A DNA stretch of 64,000 nucleotides from Apostichopus japonicus (lineage: Eukaryota; Echinodermata; Holothuroidea; Aspidochirotida; Stichopodidae). The translations under genes and the position numbers were made by a program. How positions within the stretch are numbered: the stretch's first letter is position 1; each line of letters begins with the position of its first letter. The stretch spans positions 35,210,898 to 35,274,897 of the forward strand of contig NC_092577.1 of assembly GCF_037975245.1 (NCBI RefSeq). Reading direction: 5' to 3'. Positions 13,456-26,208 of the stretch are shown in pieces. The notes below the pieces were generated by a model. It did no database searches, had not been told where the DNA came from, and was given only the letters and a program-made list of their open reading frames with translations.

Positions 13456-15898
13456 CCAGTTATTTTTCACAGTTTGGTGTGGAATATTTTTATAACATCA
13501 ATAAAAGTATTTTAGAGAGTTGTTGTACTTTGGTTACAAGTCCTTAAGAGGCATGGATGGATATTATTTGTTGCCTTTAGCAGTTATGAAATTAACAACC
13601 TCGGCTGGACCAGGATTTTATTTTTTTAGGACTGTATTAAGGACGGTGTTCAAGTACTGTATAATAGCCTCAGGGAGAGATATGTGTATATATATTCATA
13701 TTGGCATAAAGTGCTGATTTTCATGGGTTCATAGAGACGAGGTGCTGCCATAGCTATCCACAAAATGGTTGCACAATGGTCACAAATAATTTCACATCCT
13801 TTCTTCTAGTATAGAAACCCCACTTCCTGGCGATGATCACCAGCACGGTGTCTGCTACCAAGAAAGAGAATGGGGGGACTCATAATTAATTCAAAGCTAG
13901 AAACCGAGCCGGGGCAATGGGAGTGGGGGGTTGTGATGGGTAATTTAGATGCGGTCTTAAATGCGCTCTACTTATGAGGAATTGCTCATATTGACAGATC
14001 TCATAATACTTGATCACCATCTACAGTAAATGCCCTTAAAACATTACTTTCCCTAATAAAACAGTACCCCCTTACAAAACAGTTCTCCCCCTACACCTCA
14101 TAAGAAGATAAAATTCATTTTCGGTTTCGTTGTTGAAGCCAATATCTACAAGTTTGCTTTTGGTCGTTGAACCCGCCTAAGTTTCAGATGCAAATCAAGA
14201 TATTAGTTACAAAAACATAGACTGTCATCGCAGGGTGTCCTTACATTCACCTTCACTTCAATACCTTAAGTTTTTTTTCTTCTTCTTCAGACAACGACTG
14301 CTTCAATTTTTAGCAAATTGAGAGCATTGCATGCAGATGAGTGGTGCAAAACACATCTGATTGCATCATTGACAAGCTTTAGCGATTTTACTTGGCTCAG
14401 AGCTTTCAAAACTGTGCTCTTACGTGGAAGTGTTTTTGTATTTGTCTTCTCCAGAAAGACAACAACGACACCCAGCCTTCGGGGGTTTCACTAAAATAAA
14501 TTATAACCATTACTGAATAGCCCGGACATGATTCCGTCAGGAAAGGTGTTTTTTTTTGGAGGGGGGGGGGTTCTTTTTTCTGCCTGTGTGCATCTCCAAG
14601 CAATTTGAAGCCATCCTAGAGGAGATAGTTCGAAATATTTTCCAGGGTGATCAAAATCTTTGTTTTGTTTTGATTTTAGTGGCACTCTAGTATCAAGTTC
14701 AATGTCCTGATAAAGGTCGGAAATTTGAGAAAATAAACCATTTGCGAATATGGGTGGTTAGATTGTTGATAGGCGGGGGGTGTTGGAAGACTGGGAGAGT
14801 TTGGCAGGGGGGGGGGATTGGGGTTCTTGAGGGTTAATATTTTGGGAGTGGTTGGAAGGGTTGCAGAATTTTTTCTGACTCTTGAACTCTCTCCCAAGTA
14901 TCATTTATATATAGTAACCTTAGTTGCAATATGTTGGGTGTTTGAAGCCAGCTGATATTGCTTAAATAAATATCTTTACATAAAGGTGAAATAAAAAGAA
15001 TTCAGTTTACTCCTCTCTTACAAGTCTGCCTCCAAGCTACATATGCAATTTCTCCCCTACCTAGCTACCAATCACTTAATCCAGCATCAATGTATAGCAT
15101 AAATGATATTATGTAAAACGGTCAGATTGTTACATAAAGGCAAAGATGTATATTAGCTAGTACTACAGTATTATCCAGAACAATGCCATTTTTCAGTACT
15201 TTTTACGAGAAATAAAATCGGCAGTTTATCCTCAAAACTACTTTATGTCACGAATACTGTTATATTCCCTGTATTGTCTCTTTAGTTTGTTCTCTCGTAT
15301 CAGGTTCTTTAGCTTGGAGCCTTCGCTTGTCCTAGGATATTGTATGTCAGGATGCGTGCCGTTCCATGTCTTACAAGTTTGGCAATGTATCCGAAGGGCT
15401 TTATAGTCAGTATTCCTGCATCTGTCAGTCAATGTATCGAGAGGAACAGGGGCAGGTACAAAGCAGGGTTGTGACGAAAGAAAGAGTGAAAAGTAGGGCA
15501 AGGGTGAAAGTAGGGCAAGGGTGAAAGTAAACACTGGTTTAAGCAGCGTATGATTGCTTGCGTATAGTACTGAAAGAAATAGGAAGGGATAATATAATAA
15601 TATATAAAAGAGATTATTACAGAAAGTAGGTCAATATTTCACTTCTAGGAAGAAGGGTTAGAAAGTCAAATATAATTACTTAGAAGCATTTCCTGAAACC
15701 TTTGAGTAATCTTACATTTAATGGCGTTGTGATTTGCACATTACTGTACATCTTTGGGTAATATTGTACTTTATATGTTTGGTTAGTTTAATGATTGATC
15801 CTGTTGGTTGGCAATTACTCCCTTACCTGTTTCCTCTGAATTATTGCACTTTACCTATCTATGTTCATACTGATATGCTGGTTTTCAAAGTATAGCGA
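13456..15898. other. Gene-free stretch with poly-G tracts
   Basis: No supported gene. G-runs of nine or more occur near 14562 and 14806. Segments at 15006-15068 and 15822-15860 faintly resemble the start of dispersed family A. A - strand open frame at 15238-15534 carries a C..C..C pattern, but I cannot assign it to a family. Confidence 0.45.
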
Positions 15899-15945
15899 TA
15901 ATAATAATAATAATAGGAATTTATAAAGCGCAAAATGCAAAAGCC
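15899..15945 (-). mobile_element. 3' tail of a SINE or LINE (TTATT-rich end), minus orientation
   Basis: On the - strand it reads GCGCTTTATAAATTCC followed by a run of ATT triplets. This resembles the GCGCTATATAAA plus ATT-repeat tail of the full SINE at 40578-40892. Only the tail is recognisable here. Confidence 0.5.
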
Positions 15946-15952
15946 TCTAAGC

Positions 15953-16130
15953 CAGTGGTTCTCAAACTTTTTGGATCTACCGCCCCCTTTTGCCCTATTG
16001 GACCGGCCCAGCTCCCCCTCCACAAAGCTCGTGTCTGGGGAGGCGTCAGGGTTTGGAAAGTGGGGGAGGGGTAGAAAACCAATATCTGCTGGTTCATCAT
16101 TTTCCAACTGTCCAGTAATCATGAAATTTA
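15953..16130 (+). mobile_element. hAT (Charlie-type) transposon end, truncated
   Basis: It begins with CAGTGGTTCTCAAACTTTTT, the well-known terminal inverted repeat style of hAT/Charlie elements, followed by a C-rich subterminal stretch. I found no matching inverted end downstream, so this is a fragment or a one-ended relic. The right boundary is a guess. Confidence 0.6.
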
Positions 16131-16401
16131 CGTAGACTCAGGAAGGTACTTTTGCATTTGGGAGAGCTGGCGAAGTGTGAGTTTGTTTGTGTTATGGGGG
16201 AGGGGTCAAAGGGGAGGGCCCTCCCCATTGGGAAATTTATGAATATTGTAATGCCCTCAGATGCATTATGGTGCTACAAAATGTAATTTGAAGAAGGTTT
16301 GCTGGAATTCGATTTGGTATGGTATATATGTTAAAGAGGAACATAATGGGGTTGTTGTCGGTTACAAACCTGTGTAATAGAGCTTATAAACACAGGCGCA
16401 C

Positions 16402-16760
16402 TGTATAGTACTGTTGTGTAGTATAGTTCTGTACAAGTGTGGTATAGTACTGTTGTGTAGTATAGTACTGTTGTGTAGTAAAGTTCTGTACAAGTGTGGT
16501 ATAGTACTGTTGTGTAGTATAGTACTGTTGTGTAGTATAGTTCTGTACAAGTGTGGTATAGTACTGTTGCGTGTTATAGTACTGTTGTGTGGTATAGTAC
16601 TGTTGTGTGGTATAGTACTGTTGCGTGGTATAGTACTGTTGCATGGTATAGTACTGTTGTGTTATAGTACTGTTGTGTCGTACACTGTTTTATGGTAAAG
16701 TACTGTTGTGTAGTTTAGTAAAACTGTAGTATAGTACTGTTGTGTCGTATAGTACTATTG
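16402..16760. repeat. 18/21-bp minisatellite (GTATAGTACTGTTGTGTA)
   Basis: About 19 imperfect tandem units of GTATAGTACTGTTGTGTA are interspersed with 21-bp variants carrying TTCTGTACAAGTGTG. The 18-18-21 pattern recurs, indicating a higher-order unit of about 57 bp in the first half. Unit lengths divisible by three keep open frames on both strands, rich in Gln/Tyr/Thr or Val/Leu/Cys. These frames are repeat artefacts. Confidence 0.93.
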
Positions 16761-19700
16761 TGACCTTTGTGCTCTTGTGTAATGCTCTTTTGTTTGAGGT
16801 TGTTCACCTCCCTTTCTGGAATGGTCGCTTTATTTCCTCCTCGAGGGAAGAGCTAGATCCTGATTCCGATGCATTCGCAGACGTGAACTTTCTTGGACAT
16901 TAGTCATCAGTTATCTTATTCTTGTGGTTTGTTGTTGTTATTCTGAGCTGAAGTCTTGGTTGTATCCTAACACAAGGTTGACAGACGGATAGCGTCACAT
17001 GAACATTGCAGCGGTTGAGTGATAGTGTATGCAAACTATCAGGATACAGCCTGATCAGGAGTTTAAACGTTCCAACCAGGAAAGTCTTTAACTGATTTAC
17101 AGGTTGTTAAATTATCATCAAGTGAATGCATCTTACATGGCTTGCTTTAAGTTTCTCAGGTTTTATGGAATGAGTTTGGTTGAAACTTGAAAGCCATATG
17201 AAGAAAGGCAAGCTTTGTTTCCTCTTTAAGCTGTCTCTTCACAACGGCAGTACTAAACTCTCTCTCTAAAATGTCGGGAGTGGCAATATAATCCAGTTGA
17301 CACTGACCTCCCCACCCCCACCCCCACCCCCACCCCCACCCCTCATAATCACTAGTAACCATACTACGCAGAAAGTGTCTTGTTATGTATTTGAAAGAGT
17401 TTCCAAGGCAACTTCTACTTTATATACATGTATCATACATTATTAGTAAAACTCTCATTTCGGTATATGACCAAATTGGACATTTCACCAAACAGATATT
17501 TTCAGTCTCACTAGTTCAGGATCAACTGTGACCATGTGATCATCATAAATGCAAGTATTCAACAAAAGCTCAGTCTGTCTGTCTGTCTTCCTGTTTCTGT
17601 GTCTGTCTGTTTGCATGTCTGTTGACGATCATTTGACTAAAGTCAAATATATTTAGGGTACTTTTCAAGAAAATGCACCCAAGAGCCTTAGGAATAAAAA
17701 TCTTATTTCTCTAAATTGGTACATTTCTCACTCTCAGCGAATGACAATTCAGGAATGACAACGTCCGTCCGTCTGTCCATCCGTCCGTTCATCGGCTTGC
17801 CTTTCTGTCTATTTATATACCTGCTGTGCAGTCATCTGACAAATTCAAATTATATTTAGCTGGATAGTTTTCCAGAAAAGACAACCATGACAAAGCAAAC
17901 ATTTCTTAAAACAGATAAATTAATTTAACAGTCCCCGTTATATTCTGTTTGATCGGATATGAATGCTTGCGATGCATGATGCTGACCAGTACGTCTATGG
18001 TACAATTTGCTAGTGATTCTATTGGAACTAACATATATACACATGGATTTAGCAAAGAGGCTAAGATGGGAATAAAGATATGGAACTATGATCTAACCAA
18101 AGGTCAAAGGTTGGTCTTCAAGAAAACTCACCCAAGATACCACTTGGGCAGGAAAAACCCAAACATTTCACAGTCCCAGTAAGTTTGTTATAAAGTAGAT
18201 CAGAATTTTTAGAATTGCATGTGAGTGCTATAAGTTTTCCTTGCATTAGATTTCATTTTAGCAATGAAACATACAACTGTTTTGAGTGTGATATTGACAA
18301 ACATGGAGCTGATCATGCAAATTAATCTGGTTCGAATAAAATCATATGGACAAGATCATGTTGATTCAACCGCCCATAATATTAGGAACAAATTGGGAGA
18401 GATCTTTGAGTGGATTTACGTACTCGGAATGCTGCCCAAATTTAGGCCAAACTCTCTATTATCTGCTTAAAAATTGACCCAATTACCTCGAGGTGGATCA
18501 TGAGAGTAACTTCAACAAGCTGTGTGAACTTGAAAGAATTGATTAAAGAAATAGATAGCACAAACAAAATGATTATCAAAGGAACTGACTTGTCTGTTCG
18601 TGCATGCAGGATGAGATGGTTGCGTCTAGCATCGTACACGAGGATCTATGGATGCTTCACGTGGACATCTTGGAAGCTTTGAAAGATCCGTCCCAGTTTT
18701 ACGGACTTTAGTAGAATGATTTGGCAATCACTACAAGCTGCTAAGTACTGCTGCTGCTTTTGTTTCAAATTCGATCTTCGATCTTCCTTTGTTTTCCCGC
18801 CATTCAGGAACTTCTTCTTAGGCCTTTCTTAATATTCATGCCCCCCTAACTGCCCTCTGGGAATTGAACTTAAAACCAACTTCCTCTTGCTGTGGGTTCT
18901 TTGCCCTGATCATATGACACTAATGATTATAAGATCTGATGTAGAAATTTTATTTTGCTACTACTTTAAAGTTATCTTATTAATAACACATCAAATTTAT
19001 ATCCCTGGATAAGAAACATATATACACATATATCTTTCCCAAGAACGGCTTTATTACTTTTCCACATTAGGGAAATAGTTATTAGTATAATTATTATTGA
19101 TATTATTATGATGAATATTATTAATTGGTTTGGGGGGGGGGGGAGAAAGGAGGAAGTAGCTCTGCATGGTTCAAATTTTCTGCGTCTACTCCAAAGTTTG
19201 CCCTCCTGTTGAAAAGATGTAAATATTAGATTCCTTATTCTCGATAACAGCTTAAGTGCCTTGCGGCAAATTAAGCGCCGGTCTGACCTACATTTATGTA
19301 TCACATTGCATATCGATTCCTTGCCCTACTTTCACGTGGGGTTCTGAAACATACAGTAACACAAGTTTCCAAAAAGAAAGTCCTGCCAAGCCCTGTAGAA
19401 AATCTTAGTACTGTTATTAAAAGTGGTTTAAAACTCTCTGGAACAGACAGAATTTCCCTGCTGTTCTGTATACACACCACAGCTACAGTCATTACCCTGA
19501 TTTACCTCAGAATATATCTCGAAAGGGGATAAGGGGGGGGGGGGGGAAGGAAGGAAGTGGACGGGGAGAATTAAATTCTCAATAGGTTTAAAACTTTTGT
19601 TGTACTTTGGAACATGTCTGGGGAAGGGGAGCAGGGAGCGTTAGAGGAAGGATGGAAAGATCGGGGTTGGTAACAGAGAAGGGGAAGAAACATGAGTACC

Positions 19701-21019
19701 CATTAATTTTGGTGGTATAGTGTCAAACTTAATATCTGTAGCTATAACTTTTTGCCATGAACATATCTTGTATGTTGAGGGAGGGAGATGGAGGGTGGAA
19801 TGGAGAAGATGAAGGTGGGGAGAGGGAAGGGAAGGAAGGCAGGGTGGGGAGAGGGAGGTGTGGAGAAAGGAAAGAGATGAGGAGGAGGATATAGAAGGGA
19901 AAAGGGAAGGATTATCACTACATTAAGAGCACAGTAGCTTTTTCCTTAGTGATTATCAATATTAAGTCAGGACTGTTTCTGTGTAGAGATAACACTGCAA
20001 AATAATTATAAATATTGGAGATGACGATAACCTGATTTTCATGAAACTGAACTTTAAGAGGAAACGATTAATGAGAATCAGATGATATCCAGAAATTTAA
20101 AAAATGCCTAACAATCACTTCACTGGTGAATCTCCAAATGGCTTATTTGGTCAAAAATTGTCTTCTTTCATTGTCTCACAAATTTTGAAAAAATTGCTTT
20201 AAAAATCTGGCCTGGAATTTTCACTGATCAGTATACCGATATATTCATCTACATGATCCTACACTTTTCAGTTTCCATATACTAGTGCTGCTTCTGATAA
20301 CTGTGCTGTTATACAATTTGCATGACATTTGAGTAGGGTTTCTTACATTGTCCTGTCAACAAATGGATCTTATCTCTTTACTGACAAGGATTTCTCGCAT
20401 GTGAATTTGACAAGAGTCTTCTTCTTCTTCTTTGTCAATCTCACGTAGTTTCAGTTGTGACAGTACCTGAAATAAAATGGAATGGCTTAACTTTCTTCCC
20501 ATCATCTGGGAATGAAGCTATAGGGTAGTGAGTCATGGAGAGGCGCTCACTGGTGCCTTTTTCCTGGTTCTTTCCCCCAGAGGGGATAAAAGAGGGAGCA
20601 TTTCGTGTTAAATCCTCTATGCTAACAAACAAGACTAGGAAGAAATGACAAGCAAATGAAATGAATAAATGTAATGGCTTTGCTGATAGAAAGGTACTGA
20701 GCAATGCAGCCCCTCATTTAGTTTTAGTAACACCAAGATTTGCTTCTGTTTGAGAAAGTTATAATTATTGAATCAGTTGGATGAATTTCCAGCAAGAATA
20801 TGAGGTGTATGCATATCGAATGGTAGATTTGGAAGGTAGAAGGCAGTTACAGTATCTGGAGAGGGTCGTTGGGGGTGCAGTTTGAGAATGTTACCAGTTT
20901 TTATAGGCTACAGTCGGTAGATTGGAGTGGATGTATGTAGGGGAGACAGGTACTGTAAATATGTCATTCGTAAATAGATACCAGTAAAATTTGAGTTTGT
21001 TTGCTTTGATTCTTTTAAG
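16761..21019. other. Gene-free stretch with simple repeats
   Basis: No supported gene. It holds (CACCCC)n at 17308-17342 and imperfect CTGT/CCGT tetranucleotide tracts at 17570-17640 and 17760-17800. There are poly-G runs near 19132 and 19536, and a long GGGA/GAAG purine-rich tract at about 19740-19910. No open frame shows a recognisable domain. Confidence 0.5.
17308..17342. repeat. (CACCCC)n microsatellite
   Basis: About six tandem CACCCC units, giving a G-rich complement able in principle to form a G-quadruplex. Confidence 0.9.
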
Positions 21020-21230
21020 TGTAAAAGAAGTGACATAAATTACAAAATATTTTTAAATTGTGTTCAAAATTTTTCTAATGCAGAGAAACGTAAAAGAAGC
21101 GAATTAAATTACAAAATATTTTAAATTGTGTTCAAAATTTTCAAATGCAAAGAAACGTTAAAAAGAAGTGACATAAATTACAAAATATTTTTAAATTGTG
21201 TTCAAAATTTTGTCAAATGCAAAGAAACGG
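21020..21230. repeat. ~69-bp tandem repeat, three copies
   Basis: Each unit starts GTAAAAGAAGTGAC or a close variant (near 21020, 21090 and 21158), continues with AAATTACAAAATATTTT and AAATTGTGTTCAAAATTTT, and ends GCAAAGAAACG. Periods are about 70 and 68 bp. The copies are nearly identical, so the amplification is recent. Confidence 0.93.
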
Positions 21231-22269
21231 GAAACAGTGATGCAAGAAACAACTCTTTCATTGACTGACCTTCGATTATATTTAGTATGAATAAGCAACG
21301 AGGTAAAAAACACGATGGACAAACTGTACCTATGATTTTCATGAATTCATTTTGCCTAAAGTCTGTCTTGTTTCATACTGTAAGGAAGCTGCACATGGAA
21401 TAACATCACTTATTGCCAAGGACACAGACTACTACTACCGTTTGAGGTACTTTTGAGTATCACTTACAGAAATGACTGTACATACATATCACACAGAAAC
21501 AACCAGTGTATCCCCATAGGAAAACATTTCATTGTGTATCTATCTAATATTGATTGGCAGATAAAACTAAAATGAAAATGACTTCCTAACAGCAAGGAGG
21601 GCTGAACCCTCATACTAGTTTGTAGTCCTATGGCACTGTACCTAACACCTATTATAATATCTAATGGGTCAGATCTCCAGAGACGATTACTGTACCAACA
21701 ACTATTTTGCCTCTGTTTTGTGAGAGGGAGTTGTAAAATGTCATAACCAGTTTGTCTGAGTTCTTCTTGAGTAAGATTGATGCGTTGGGTCTGGTTATAC
21801 CACAGCTGTCTGGGACTGTGACCGTTAAAGTCTGAATAAATTTGTCTTCTGTCATTGAAAAGCTATTGTGGAGTGCCAAAGAAATAAAGAAAGGAAAGGG
21901 GGGTGGGAGGGGTAAGGGTGGGGGTAATGGAGGGGTTCTTTTCGTTTGGATGCTAAATGGTTTGAAAGTTCAGCTGTTCTTTTTGCGTTTGACTGTCTGT
22001 TCTTAATAGAAGGATTAAAGTTCTATAAAGGTGGGGTGAAGGTTTGGTAGGGTCACTGACCAAAGCTACAGTAGGTAACCTCTAGAGGACCAAAGTAGGT
22101 TGTTGTGGAGGACTTTTGAGCACTACACAGAGTGTAGTGCTGTTGTATATTTGTGAGAATTAGCCAAATGCTGTAGGGTTTTGGGTGACAAGATGATAGG
22201 AACATTTATAGCAGGGTGGTCTTATAGATTAGTGAAAATGTGGATGTTGAGAGGTTTCAGGGGGTGGGG
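21231..22269. other. Gene-free stretch
   Basis: No supported gene or mobile-element end. G-rich sequence near 21900-21935 precedes the tetranucleotide array. Confidence 0.5.
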
Positions 22270-22481
22270 AAGGGAGGGAGGGAGGGAGGGAGGGAGGGAG
22301 GGAGGGAGGGAGGGAGGGAGGGAGGGAGGGAGGGAGGGAGGGAGGGAGGGAGGGAGGGAGGGAGGGAGGGAGGGAGGGAGGGAGGGAGGGAGGGAGGGAG
22401 GGAGGGAGGGAGGGAGGGAGGGAGGGAGGGAGGGAGGGAGGGAGGGAGGGAGGGAGGGAGGGAGGGAGGGAGGGAGGGAGA
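22270..22481. repeat. (GGGA)n microsatellite, about 53 units
   Basis: About 212 bases of perfect GGGA repeat. It gives apparent Gly-Arg-Glu-Gly frames on the + strand and Pro-Ser-Leu-Pro frames on the - strand, which are artefacts. The perfection of the array and its G-run spacing (G3 every 4 bases) make it a candidate quadruplex-forming and length-polymorphic site. Confidence 0.98.
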
Positions 22482-23138
22482 AAAAGGTTAAGGGCAATGG
22501 AGGTCTACAGGACATCATTTCAATTATGTCGTTATATCACGACCATTCAAGCTACGTTGCATTTCTCCAGATCACATTTTTATTTCCTTTCAAGTATGCA
22601 GACATATATAATCTTCCTGATACATTATAGATTTTAAATTTTGTGGTCATACAGGTCTTGTTTTTATAAAATAGTTTTAAAGATTGTTTTTAAAGTGATT
22701 AAGCTGTCCAAACAAACAAAGGGAATGAAACATTATTTTTTTTGTGCTATGTCTGCACCTTTGGATCAATTCAATCGATTAATATTTTCAATTCGCCGAG
22801 ACTGTCATAACATTCATGTTTCTTCAGCTTGCTATATATAGGCCTGTATGTGGGGGGGGGGGGGGGGTTGTAGACTTGTCTTGGTAATCCAGGAAGTTGA
22901 GATGTATATGTAACTATTGCCATATAAATAAAGTCTAGTTTTGTTGAATAAATACGAAGGATAACAAAGACAGGTCTTTTAGCTGGCGGTAGTGTACGGT
23001 ACTAAAGTAAAAGAGGGAGTCTATGTACATGATACAGAGGAATATTTGCATTGAGTTCTGTGTGTATTAACTGATGCAAATCAATGGAATCTGTTTGGAG
23101 GGTGTGGAGGGGGGGGGGAAGGGTTGGGTGGGGGATGG

Positions 23139-26100
23139 TAGGGGGCCAGGGTCTTAGCCAGGAATTTCAAATAGGGTGTCTCATCTGCTCAGGAGACTAT
23201 CCATCTGGCGCCGGAGGCGCCTGCGCGAGCGCGAAGCGCGAAGCCTATAACGGGTGGGGTCCAGGGGCCCGCCTTAGGGCCCCTGGAAGCCCAGCCCCTA
23301 TCAATGGTTTATTTGACACAATTGGGGTAAAAAGTATGCTTAGAAAGCTGTGAAAGCACCTTAGCCATCATGATTTTTTGGGGCATTCAAACATAAAAAA
23401 ATGCTATAAAACACTAGGTGCAAAAGTGCACCATGAAAACAGCTTATATAGTAATTGATATATTACAAAGAATTTGAGCACCAAAAAGTTCAAACAATAT
23501 CTTGTGGAATTATTTATGAACATTATGTACTATAAAATAGCCTACTGTGTATCTTGTAGAGTATATGCCTTTATTCTGTTAATGTCATCGATATACAGGG
23601 ATGAGCCTGGGGTAAAAAAAAATCACAGAACTTTGTGGGTGATACTATACTAACGCCGAGGGCGTCAGTCAGCTTGCAGTGCGACACAGTTATAGGTGGG
23701 GTCCATGGGCCTGCCTTAGGGCCTGTGGTAGGGTCCATGGGCAACGCCCCGGTTGGGGTACAGGGGTCAAAGCCCCTGGAGGCTCTGAGAAATTTGAGGT
23801 ATAAAGACAACATTTTGGTGCCTATTTTATAAAGATTTTTAAATTGATTAAAACACTCAAAAGCAAAGTTTCACACCAAAATGTGCACACTGAAGCCACA
23901 TGCCTAGCCTGTCGTTTTCACCCTACTTGTTCTTTCCATCATGGCGACCCATACTTAAAATGTTACTGTTCATAAAATGAACACAATGGTCTGTTTTAAT
24001 CTGGAATAATAGTCAGCAGCTACAGCACTACACTTCTCCTCAATTGTCCTTACTCTAATGATACTAAAATATTGAAAATCATGGGAAATTTATGAAAATA
24101 TCGTTGCAATAATGTTGGGAACGTTTTGAAAATCCAGAGAACAATTTGCGGTATTTTGCGTATGCTACAGTGTGTTAGGATAATAGTTTTTGTCCCTCTG
24201 CAGGTTGGATATGCATCGATTCGGTAATGAAGAACATGCGAATGACGGATCAATGATACAGTAACGCTGTTGTTAGAAATTCACGGAAATTGAGAAGTAT
24301 AAATTACGGAGGTAGAAAAGAAAGCAAGGAAATCCGCGCAAAAAGCTCATGCCTTCATATATTACCATGGTAACAATCATACTCAACACTTTTACATTCC
24401 CCAGTGAATGCGGTCACAGAAAATCCTGTGGCGACCAAATCTTTATTTTCCCCAAATTCTGGTGGCCCAGAATAAAACTTTGATAGCCTGAATGAAACTT
24501 TGATAACCACTTTGATATGCTAAATATTAGTACAAAAAACACTAGACCTAGCCTCAACATCGAGTAGCACTACTGTCAGTACTGACTACTAACGTTACTT
24601 TAAAGCTAGTACTAGTTAGTAATGATGACAGTGGCTAGTACATTTTGATTAAAATAATGACATAGGCTAATGTATATTATTTTCTAACAAAATGGGTACG
24701 GTGAAAAAAATCTTACTTTATGTTTTCATGTTCAAATACGTAGGTGTAATATAAGGTATAAAACCTTCCTCAGTAATTTCTATTTGCTTTTGTTTCTTTC
24801 ATTAACTTGTTAATGACTTCATATAATTAACATTACTACCAACATCACACTGCCGCCGCTGATTATGCTTGCTCTCCACGTTTATTGGATCAGACCATAT
24901 AAGTATCCAATTTAGCTCTTAAACAGTTATTACTACTAGTACTACTATCTAATATGCAGGCCCAGGGTTCGCATATAGCCACTAGATTGCGCTATTCGCC
25001 CAATTTGATCGCATTGCAATAAACGATTAGTAAAAAGCTACTTGCGATTATTATTTTTTAGTTATCCCTTCTATAACCCATAAACATCTCGTAAACTTCC
25101 TTGTCAGCCTTTCCTTCTATGAAATAGAAGGAACGATTGAATAAATAATAATTTCTCCAACATGGTAGCCTAACACCACACTAAGTCAACGGAAATCTAG
25201 CTAAGCCTAACCATCTGTTTATTCGCTGAAATTGTGACGCAGTTATAAGATATCCATGGAATACTTTCGTTATTGCTGTTATCTTCGACCACATGGTAGC
25301 CTAACAACACACTAAATCAATGGGAAATCTGCCTAACCTTCGGTTTGCCCAAAAAAAATCACACTTTGCGTAGGATTCGGGTAATAAATTAGGAACCGGG
25401 TAGTACCGCATCGGGCGGGCACCTTCGTTATTTTTGTAAAGCATTGGTGAAATTTTCAGTTGCAAACTGATCGCCACAGTATTATGGGTCTGGGGACTAG
25501 CGTTAATTTTTCCAGAAATTCTCATCGCCAGCCGAGAATGGTCGTCGCCAATGCGACCATGGCGACCGTAATGAAAAAGGGTTGATATTCATACTAACTG
25601 CGAGGCAAGATCGCTTGTGTTGCATACATGTATTGCCTTGACAAATGGTTTCTCGAACCCGCGCATTATCCCATTAATAAAAAATTAATCGGAAATTCGC
25701 GCCATTTTATAACTAGACAGACTGCATGGTCGTTATTACGACGCAAAATTTTTTCCTACTGCCTTTTCAGGTATATTAGGAAAACATCGCAGGAGCTGTC
25801 AATATTAGCTCACTCTTTTCACGGAACCGTGATACACAACACCTAGCTAGGAGGAAAAAAATACATATACACGGGTGTGCGAAAATGATCACGCGAAGAA
25901 ACGATTTTTTTTTACCTAGCTAGTTGGTTGGCTATTGAGTGTTGGTTATCATATTGTGTTGTTGACTAGACTGTCAGGGTTTTTTCAGTGATTTATTTCA
26001 CAGTGTTGTGTCATCATTTTAAACGTGCGGCGCCCGTTGACTGAGTAGTACATGCAAATAACTAATAGTTACGTTAAATTGGGAGGCTGGACAGAGCCAT

Positions 26101-26208
26101 TTATTGGCGTCTCAAAAGCCGTCCCACTCAAATTCGGCCGTCTTTCATTTCGATCTAGCCGTCTCAAAGACGGCGAGACGCATCGCTAGCTAAGACCCTG
26201 TAGGGGGC
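23139..26208. mobile_element. Non-autonomous hAT-like DNA transposon, complete ends with 8-bp TSD
   Basis: The element spans 23147-26200 (3054 bp). Its ends are CAGGGTCTTAGC at 23147-23158 and the exact inverse GCTAAGACCCTG at 26189-26200, with partial similarity extending about seven bases further in. It is flanked by identical 8-base duplications TAGGGGGC at 23139-23146 and 26201-26208. An 8-bp target duplication with a CAGGG-type end is the hallmark of the hAT superfamily. The right subterminal region holds several GCCGTC motifs and a hairpin (GCCGTCT-CAA-AGACGGC, 26158-26174), plausible transposase-binding sites. The left part holds a CpG-rich palindromic block and a ~33-bp motif repeated at about 23253 and 23695. 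No frame exceeds about 90 codons and none resembles a hAT transposase, so it would depend on transposase from elsewhere. Confidence 0.88.

Noticed and set aside
15238-15534. 98-codon - strand frame with spaced cysteines and a basic C terminus
   Set aside because: I cannot tie it to any family, and no convincing acceptor/donor pair brackets it. It could be a transposon fragment, but a protein search is needed to say so.
16384-16698. Gln-Tyr-Thr and Val-Leu-Cys repeat proteins, and a CRISPR-like spacing of repeats
   Set aside because: Tandem minisatellite with unit length divisible by three. There are no unique spacers, and the host is eukaryotic.
22181-22630. 149-codon Gly-Arg-Glu-Gly frame
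   Set aside because: Produced by the (GGGA)n microsatellite.
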